Shown piece by piece: positions 58,284-64,000 of a stretch of DNA of 64,000 nucleotides (positions are counted from its first letter, which is position 1; every line of letters begins with the position of its first letter). This DNA is from a virus. A model generated the notes under the pieces. That model made no database searches. It was given only the letters and a program-made list of their open reading frames with translations, and had not been told where the DNA came from. The stretch spans positions 1 through 64,000 of IMG/VR virus record IMGVR_UViG_3300021389_000008. One strand, written 5' to 3'. Both the position numbers and the translations under genes were made by a program.

Positions 58284-60158
58284 CTAATATGATGTACTAG
58301 ATGTTGAGTTATACCCAACACCAGCACTACTTTCACCACTTGCGATGGTGTCTATCTCACCTTTAACCGAAATCATTTGTTGGTCGATGTCAACTAGATT
58401 ACCTCTAGAAGCAACAACATCAAATGATGCTGGTATAATGGTGAAGTCAATCGTACTATCTGTCTTCTCTGTTGAAGTGAAGAAGATATTATTAATTGAA
58501 ATTTTACCAGTAGAATACTCAACTGTTCCAGCTGAATTATCTAGATAAATTCTTGTTGCGCCTGATAGATAGAATCTTCTTAGATTTCCTTTTCCATCAT
58601 CGTCAAAATATTGTGTGTTTACTGTGTCCCCTGACACTTTGAAACCAGTGGTAACTATGATACCACCTATTTCTGTTGCATAACCTGCTACAGGGTTGTA
58701 GAACCCATTACCAAAGTCTACTGTAACACCTTTGGATTGGTCTGTACTCACTTTCTGTGATTTACGTAATCTTAGGTTTGTGATGTTAGAAAGTATAGAA
58801 TCATTTGCTTCGTCTATAGATTTCACTAAATTAGAATGTCTGAATATAGAATCGAAGTTACTTAAATTAGATGCATCAAATGTGTTAATAGCATTGGTTA
58901 TAATACTCTCAAGTTCACCTTTACTTAGTGTGGTTCCAGCAGGGTTATATTTGAATGTAGTAGAAATTAATATCTTAATAATCTCGGGGTTGACAATAGT
59001 TGGTCTAACTGTTAACATGTTTAATGCATTCAGTTTTTGGACAACTTGTTTCTGTTCTACTTCTGATAGGTAGTCTGCGTTCTTAGGTTTAAGTGCAATA
59101 AACACTTTACCATATTCGGGTGGATTGTTGTCTTCACCACCCCATACTGCAACTGCATCTGCGTTTGGATAATACTCACTGACCTTTGCTTTATAGTCAT
59201 TCAACGTTACCAGTCTGTTTTGTGAAGTGTAAAACTTTGTTGCTTTAAATTTGATTGAGTCGATAGATTCTTTTTCAGAACCACCAGCGGCCTTGCTACT
59301 AGTCAATACAGAAATATTACTGAAACCATTAATACCATTTACAGGTGTGAATGTCTGAGCACCATTTGCATGATAGTCATCGACTACGATATAAGTTACT
59401 GTAATGATGTCACCATCTTTAAGAGCTGCACCTAGTACACCATCCCCAAAATATATTTCTCTATACCCATCTTCGTTTTCTTGTTCATAGAATACTTTAG
59501 ATGTAGTTGTGATATTTGAGATACCAGTTGACAGTGTGTAAGTAGAAGAAGTCCCACCTGAATTCACACTTATTTGGATGTGTTGTTTATCTACTCTGGC
59601 ATTACTAAGGACAAACTTTGGATTTGACATTTGTGTATCAAATACAAAGGTATCATTTGCATAAGTGCCTTGTGTGAGTCCTACGTTTGAATATCTAAAT
59701 TCATTTCCGTTCTGAGATGGTTTCACACTCTCTGTAACAACAAAATCATAAGTACTTCCATCATATACAGTTTGATAGATTGAACCCCTGTTGAGTGTCA
59801 TGTCGCCAGAAGTTGGTATACTACCATCGCCATTTCTAACACTTGAAACAGTCAAATCAACAAGTGCTGTTGCACCAGTTTCTGAAGAGGGAACAAATCC
59901 TAAATCTTTAGCACGAGATACTACATTCTTTCTTATCTGTGCGGAATCAAGAAACAATTCACTACCAGCAATGTTAGTGTTAACTGCACTGATATGAGAA
60001 GAGTATGCAAGAAGGTCAATCAATACTGACATAGTTGACCCTTCGAAGTTATAATCTTTTAGTTGGTCTTGTCCCTTTAAAAAGTCTTTTAGATTCAGAG
60101 CAATATTATCAAAGTCTAATTCCGTAATGTTTAATTGTGAACTGTTTACTTTTGCCAT
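58284..60158 (-). CDS. 6: Baseplate wedge protein gp6
   Basis: A 624-residue homologue of T4 gp6 (660 aa). The N-terminal ITELDFDNIALNLKDFLKGQ and FEGSTMSVLIDLLAYSSHIS, AVNTNIAGSELFLDSAQIRK and VVSRAKDLGF form the conserved core. The C-terminal part has TLNDYKAKVSEYYPNADAVA, as in gpJ-like baseplate proteins. gp6 forms the wedge ring that triggers sheath contraction. A GAGGG ribosome binding site precedes the ATG, one base after gp25. Confidence 0.95.
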   Translation of the reverse strand: MAKVNSSQLNITELDFDNIALNLKDFLKGQDQLKDYNFEGSTMSVLIDLLAYSSHISAVNTNIAGSELFLDSAQIRKNVVSRAKDLGFVPSSETGATALVDLTVSSVRNGDGSIPTSGDMTLNRGSIYQTVYDGSTYDFVVTESVKPSQNGNEFRYSNVGLTQGTYANDTFVFDTQMSNPKFVLSNARVDKQHIQISVNSGGTSSTYTLSTGISNITTTSKVFYEQENEDGYREIYFGDGVLGAALKDGDIITVTYIVVDDYHANGAQTFTPVNGINGFSNISVLTSSKAAGGSEKESIDSIKFKATKFYTSQNRLVTLNDYKAKVSEYYPNADAVAVWGGEDNNPPEYGKVFIALKPKNADYLSEVEQKQVVQKLNALNMLTVRPTIVNPEIIKILISTTFKYNPAGTTLSKGELESIITNAINTFDASNLSNFDSIFRHSNLVKSIDEANDSILSNITNLRLRKSQKVSTDQSKGVTVDFGNGFYNPVAGYATEIGGIIVTTGFKVSGDTVNTQYFDDDGKGNLRRFYLSGATRIYLDNSAGTVEYSTGKISINNIFFTSTEKTDSTIDFTIIPASFDVVASRGNLVDIDQQMISVKGEIDTIASGESSAGVGYNSTSSTSY

Positions 60159-60159
60159 T

Positions 60160-60582
60160 TTATCTTACCCTCGTTACTGCGATTTTTACGGATTGGTCTT
60201 TTACTCCATTTTTAATACTATATGATACTGATACATCTAGTGTGTTGGTATCGAATTTATCTTCATCTATACGAATTGTTACATTCTCAACTCTTGGTTC
60301 AAAGGTTGTTATAGTTTTAGATAACGATTCCCCAACTCTTCGGATTCCTCTATCTGTATTTAATTCAAATAGTTTACTTGTTAGATTGCCACCAAAGCCT
60401 GGTTTGAATGGTCTTTCATATGCATTTGTTAGAACAATATTTCTTACTGCCCTTTTAATAGATGCAACATCTGTTTTCCTAGTCACATCGCCAGTAACTG
60501 GATGTGGTTGAAACAATAAATCCAAATCAGAATATAAATTTGAAGTTGCTACGGTTGAAGCATTGTTTTTTACATCTTTCAT
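60160..60582 (-). CDS. 25: Baseplate wedge protein gp25
   Basis: A 140-residue protein similar to T4 gp25 (132 aa). DLDLLFQPHPVTGDVTRKTD, VRNIVLTNAYERPFKPGFGG and the EPR motif at 95-97 (TTFEPRVENV) are the family signature, the EPR being the conserved core seen in contractile injection systems. It connects the sheath to gp6. There is no ribosome binding site; TATAAATA lies five bases before the ATG. Confidence 0.95.
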   Translation of the reverse strand: MKDVKNNASTVATSNLYSDLDLLFQPHPVTGDVTRKTDVASIKRAVRNIVLTNAYERPFKPGFGGNLTSKLFELNTDRGIRRVGESLSKTITTFEPRVENVTIRIDEDKFDTNTLDVSVSYSIKNGVKDQSVKIAVTRVR

Positions 60583-60587
60583 AGTTC

Positions 60588-60595
60588 TATTTATA
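60588..60595 (-). promoter_or_regulatory. Late promoter element, leaderless arrangement (gp25)
   Basis: TATAAATA followed by GAACT and the gp25 ATG at 60582. It fills the 27-base gap between gp5 and gp25, and the predicted +1 is the A of ATG. Confidence 0.7.
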
Positions 60596-60609
60596 CGTTC
60601 TTACAGCGC

Positions 60610-61929
60610 TTATGCATCGGGAACACTTGTATTTTTCTTCTTACCAGCATTTGAACCTGAACCAGTATCTTGTGAAGTTGCTTTGTGTTTATGGGTTGCA
60701 AGTGTTGGGCCATTTCCAGCATCAGTTGATATATCACCAACTGCATCAATTGTGGAGTCATTTGTCTGAGCACCAGTGATATGAACCGTACCGTCAACTG
60801 TTAAATTTGTAGTCATTTTTGTAGTTGGTGAAGTGAATGTTGTGTTACCCACTACATCTGCATTTAATGTTCCACCTATCTGTGCATCTACATTACCATC
60901 AATGACCTCGGATACATTACCCTTAACATATAAGTCAACGTTTCCTTCCATAACCTTAGTGTCAACATTACCCTTGAGTACTGTTGTAGATACATTACCT
61001 GTATTCACATTGATAGTGACATTACCTTTTTCTACAGTTATATCAGCATTACCTGCTATATAAAGTTTGTCGTCCTTTGCAATTACTTGATAGTTATCAT
61101 TTACTATACGTTGCACCACACTACCATCGGGATGGATTTCCTGAAACGTTCCTGAACGATGTTCAATCGCTAGTCTTTCTAGTGTAGGAGTGTCATCAAT
61201 TTCTATCAAGTGACCCGATTCAGTTTCTATTGTTTTGTTAAAAGGATATATTGGTGCCGCTACTGAAGGTATCATACCCATCGGTGTATCGGGTTTGGAG
61301 TTAACTGCACTTATATCTCTACTAGTGTAATCTTTATCTCCTGTTGCGGATTGAGATACATCTGTCTTATCATAATACAAAGGATAGTAAGGCAAATCCG
61401 TCTCTGTAAGTTCTAATTCTGTTATTGTAGACCCTGTACCATCTACGAGATTTATCTCAATCTCTTTAGGTTTCTTGGGGAACTCATCTAAACCTTTCTC
61501 TAAACCAAATGTACGATTTGGAGATTGTGCAGGCGAAGCGCCATCGGGGGTGTCAGCATAGTCTGCTGATGTTAATCTACGTGGGTCATTAAATCCTTTG
61601 ATGACCTCTCTCTTTATTAACTCATCGGTTATAGATTCTTTATATCCTTGAGCAGGAATCCCAGCAACAGACCCTGTTACTACAAAATCTTGTTGGACAT
61701 TTTCATCTCTAAAGTAACCAATAACAGTAGACCCCTCAACGAGTCCGTGTTGTGTTCCGAATCCCGATAGTCCAGCAGAAGTTGTTGGTAGAATAACTTG
61801 AGACCATGACAAATCGGGGGTTGCAATCATCTGTTTATCATCTGTATGTAAACCATGTACACGAACTCTAACACGACCAATCTTCAATGGGTCGTTACGG
61901 TCTTCTACTATACCATAAAACATTTTCAT
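60610..61929 (-). CDS. 5: Baseplate central spike/hub protein gp5
   Basis: A 439-residue gp5/VgrG-type protein. The OB domain is at the N-terminus (GIVEDRNDPLKIGRVRVRVH, VILPTTSAGLSGFGTQHGLV). A Pro-rich linker follows (about 110-230), and then a needle with repeated short strands (GNVTINVNTGNVSTTVLKGN, VDTKVMEGNVDLYVKGNV). T4 gp5 (575 aa) has a lysozyme domain between OB and needle; no lysozyme motif is visible here. The C-terminus has THKHK followed by a basic tail. GAGGA precedes the ATG. Confidence 0.92.
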   Translation of the reverse strand: MKMFYGIVEDRNDPLKIGRVRVRVHGLHTDDKQMIATPDLSWSQVILPTTSAGLSGFGTQHGLVEGSTVIGYFRDENVQQDFVVTGSVAGIPAQGYKESITDELIKREVIKGFNDPRRLTSADYADTPDGASPAQSPNRTFGLEKGLDEFPKKPKEIEINLVDGTGSTITELELTETDLPYYPLYYDKTDVSQSATGDKDYTSRDISAVNSKPDTPMGMIPSVAAPIYPFNKTIETESGHLIEIDDTPTLERLAIEHRSGTFQEIHPDGSVVQRIVNDNYQVIAKDDKLYIAGNADITVEKGNVTINVNTGNVSTTVLKGNVDTKVMEGNVDLYVKGNVSEVIDGNVDAQIGGTLNADVVGNTTFTSPTTKMTTNLTVDGTVHITGAQTNDSTIDAVGDISTDAGNGPTLATHKHKATSQDTGSGSNAGKKKNTSVPDA

Positions 61930-63392
61930 TAATCGTCCTCGGGTGCTTCCATAGTGTCTTGTGGGTTGATGGATGTTATTGATTTAGCAAAACTCTCCTT
62001 AACACACTCTATATTACATAGACCACCATTCTCTAATACATTTCCTTGGAAACATATATCAGTAATTAAATATCTACCGTCATTCAGTTTATCTTTACTT
62101 TCTGCATTAGATGCTAGTTGCGGTTCGGGCAATTCTAACTTGATAATAGTTCCGCAACTAATATCTGTTCTAAATGGAATAGACACTACCATAGTATGTT
62201 GTTGTAGTATCTCCATCATCGATTGTCTTTCTAATTTTGCGTTGTCTTTATTCTTCTGACCTTGAAACACCTCATTTTCAGTAAGAGATGTTGATTGGTC
62301 AAATACATGTGTAGTAGTGTAATCATAGACCACAACACTATCAAATGCTTTGTTGGGTGCTAAATTTGCATCCACCTCAGTTACATTGGGAGATACAAAT
62401 TTGTCAACAATATCTTCTGTAGTAAGTGTCATCTCAGTAAAAGATTCACCACCATCTGTTAATATTATTGGATTTTTGCCAGAAACATGATTGCCCTTTT
62501 TAAAACTTTCTTCCAAGTCAAATACAATATCCTCTTCAATTTTCCTGACGGGGTCATACACTTTCATGGAACTAGCATACGCTCCAGCGATAGTACCTCT
62601 AAGCGTATCGAATGCTTGTGGTTTAGTGTAACTTATAATTTGTGTGTTCAAACCACTTGGGGCATTGATGTCGGTTTCTCCAGTATCTAAGTTTTCTGTT
62701 CTTGGTCTGAAAGAAAATGACAGTGGGTATTCTTGTTCCATCATAGTGTCAATGGATTTGAACTTATACTTACCATTTAATGTTTGGAAAAAGAACATAC
62801 CATTTTTAAATGATGTCTTGTTTCCTATAGATGAGTTTTGTGTTATCCAGTCTATTATTTTAGAGACTTTCCAGTTGGGCCATATCATCTGATTGTTGTC
62901 GGGCATGGTCGTTTCCCATGAGTCGAACTCTTCGGGTTTCATCTTAACGTCTTCTACTAAGATATTTTGTAACATCTTATCATACGAACCACGCATCGCC
63001 TTACTTACACGTACACGTTCACACGCAAACATTCGTGGGTCACATAGTCTCAATACATACGTCTGTGTAGTATCATTGACACGGTTTATATTTGATGCCT
63101 TATATACACGAAAGTCTCTATCGATACTATCTTCTTTAGCCGCCTTTTCTCCAGTTCCCTGTTTCATAGATATAGAAACACGTATGAACTCCTGACCAGT
63201 AAACCTGAAATTTTTAATTAGATTAAGACCATCAATGAAGTGTACTTCTCCAGTAGTGTACTTTTTATAGATAGATTCGTACAAGCGAAATCCAGTTATG
63301 AGTTTGGTTATCTCAACGGATTCTTTAAATTGATTGGAGAGTGTTATTGAGTTTATAAAAAACTCACCACCCTTACGGTTATCTGTTGTCAT
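61929..63392 (-). CDS. Baseplate hub protein, gp27-like
   Basis: A 487-residue protein located directly upstream of gp5. VEITKLITGFRLYESIYKKY then GEVHFIDGLNLIKNF, and RVYKASNINRVNDTTQTYVL and IWPNWKVSKIIDWITQNSSI, follow the layout of gp27/gpD-type hub proteins that form the trimeric ring holding the gp5 spike. T4 gp27 has 391 aa. Sequence identity to T4 is low by eye, so the name is inferred from position and style. The start is 3 bases after the gp53 stop, without a strong ribosome binding site. Confidence 0.75.
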   Translation of the reverse strand: MTTDNRKGGEFFINSITLSNQFKESVEITKLITGFRLYESIYKKYTTGEVHFIDGLNLIKNFRFTGQEFIRVSISMKQGTGEKAAKEDSIDRDFRVYKASNINRVNDTTQTYVLRLCDPRMFACERVRVSKAMRGSYDKMLQNILVEDVKMKPEEFDSWETTMPDNNQMIWPNWKVSKIIDWITQNSSIGNKTSFKNGMFFFQTLNGKYKFKSIDTMMEQEYPLSFSFRPRTENLDTGETDINAPSGLNTQIISYTKPQAFDTLRGTIAGAYASSMKVYDPVRKIEEDIVFDLEESFKKGNHVSGKNPIILTDGGESFTEMTLTTEDIVDKFVSPNVTEVDANLAPNKAFDSVVVYDYTTTHVFDQSTSLTENEVFQGQKNKDNAKLERQSMMEILQQHTMVVSIPFRTDISCGTIIKLELPEPQLASNAESKDKLNDGRYLITDICFQGNVLENGGLCNIECVKESFAKSITSINPQDTMEAPEDD

Positions 63393-63395
63393 ATA

Positions 63396-64000
63396 TTAAA
63401 CTTGCAAAAGTGATTCGTATTGGGTTACCACAGTTTTTATATACTGTGGTTTGATTACTTTAATTTTTCTCTTATCTTCATTAAGTGCATTTTCCATTTC
63501 CCATATACTTACACTTTGAAATCCAGCCTGAGGTGTTGTGGATTTTATACCCTTACTATTAATGTAGTGTGATATGGAATCTCTTGGTTGCACTACACCT
63601 TGTACTGTAGAACTCTTGAGAGAGCCTGTTATAGTTTGGTCTGCAACCCAATCTCCAGCAGTAACTCTAAGTCGATTGTTTGATGGGTCGACCTGTAATA
63701 CGTGTCCTGTTGTTGTACCTTGTGTGACTAGTTCACCCAATAAAAATTTATTATCGGATGTGATATTGCCCTGACCATCTGTGTTGTGTGGGCCAACAAT
63801 ATCTGTTGAAGATGATGCGGTTAGATATACACCTTCATATTTTCTATCTAGATAATTATTAAAAGTGGAGTTGTCCATATACCAATCATAGTAATTATCT
63901 ATCTCATTCACTAGGAATAGTACCCAGTGTAAATCACTATCTCCGTATAGTTTGGAAGCAACTATATCGGGTCTTTCACCTTCATCTAATTGATAAAATT
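63396..64000 (-). CDS. 53: Baseplate wedge protein gp53, 5' end missing
   Basis: The frame is open to the window edge, so the N-terminus lies beyond base 64000. The visible part starts YQLDEGERPDIVASKLYGDS then DLHWVLFLVNEI, matching the T4 gp53 segment RPEELANAIYGNPQLYWVLL, and ends DKRKIKVIKPQYIKTVVTQY like the T4 C-terminus ENEKLRQIKIIAKSDI. gp53 holds neighbouring baseplate wedges together. The internal GTG at 63911 is not the true start. About 201 residues are visible, already T4-sized (196), so an insertion (about 60-120) is likely. Confidence 0.9.
   Translation of the reverse strand, partial: FYQLDEGERPDIVASKLYGDSDLHWVLFLVNEIDNYYDWYMDNSTFNNYLDRKYEGVYLTASSSTDIVGPHNTDGQGNITSDNKFLLGELVTQGTTTGHVLQVDPSNNRLRVTAGDWVADQTITGSLKSSTVQGVVQPRDSISHYINSKGIKSTTPQAGFQSVSIWEMENALNEDKRKIKVIKPQYIKTVVTQYESLLQV

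Noticed and set aside
63396-63911. A separate 171-aa gene starting with GTG at 63911
   Set aside because: The frame continues upstream with a good match to gp53 (SKLYGDSDLHWVLFLVNE), so this GTG is internal and the gene is cut by the window edge.
1-64000. Integrase, transposase or attachment site
   Set aside because: No recombinase, insertion-sequence ends or target duplications were recognised. The tRNA is an internal phage gene, not an integration scar.

Overview
The window is one contiguous piece of a T4-like myovirus genome, most likely from a marine phage. It carries recognisable T4 core genes (46, 47, 55, uvsW, uvsY, 13-23, 5, 6, 8, 25, 53) together with a phage peptide deformylase and several 2OG-Fe(II) oxygenases, a mix familiar from marine T4-like phages. 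The DNA is AT-rich. No photosynthesis genes are seen, so a cyanobacterial host is not supported, and the host cannot be named from the window. Every supported gene is on the minus strand, so transcription runs from base 64000 towards base 1. Genes are tightly packed, often with ATGA or TAATG overlaps, and no gene-free stretch exceeds 150 bases.

Layout in the direction of transcription. 64.0-52.6 kb: baseplate (gp53 cut by the window edge, gp27-like hub, gp5, gp25, gp6, a small structural protein, gp7-like, gp8). 52.6-45.6 kb: a 2257-residue virion protein and a small coiled-coil protein. 45.6-28.8 kb: an accessory fibre region. It holds shaft-type repeat proteins, three paralogues sharing one C-terminal domain, and four Pro/Tyr/Asn/Gln-rich proteins built from interchangeable short modules. 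28.8-23.9 kb: a glycosyltransferase, two 2OG oxygenases, and unknowns. 23.9-11.1 kb: neck, terminase, tail sheath and tube, portal, prohead core, protease, scaffold and major capsid protein (gp13-gp23). 11.1-0 kb: a gp3-position tail protein, uvsY, a third oxygenase, uvsW, a cluster of five tiny membrane proteins, the late sigma factor gp55, the gp46/gp47 recombination nuclease, an unknown, peptide deformylase, a fourth oxygenase, tRNA-Arg(TCT) and a small unknown.

Two signals stand out. First, the fibre region contains a family of modular repeat proteins directly followed by a glycosyltransferase and two prolyl-hydroxylase-like enzymes. These could form a hydroxylated and/or glycosylated adhesive fibre system, but this is inference. 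Second, T4-type late promoters (TATAAATA or CTAAATA) are scattered through the window. At seven genes the element sits exactly five bases before the ATG, so the predicted transcription start falls on the A of the start codon, which suggests leaderless late mRNAs. gp55, which recognises such promoters, is encoded here.
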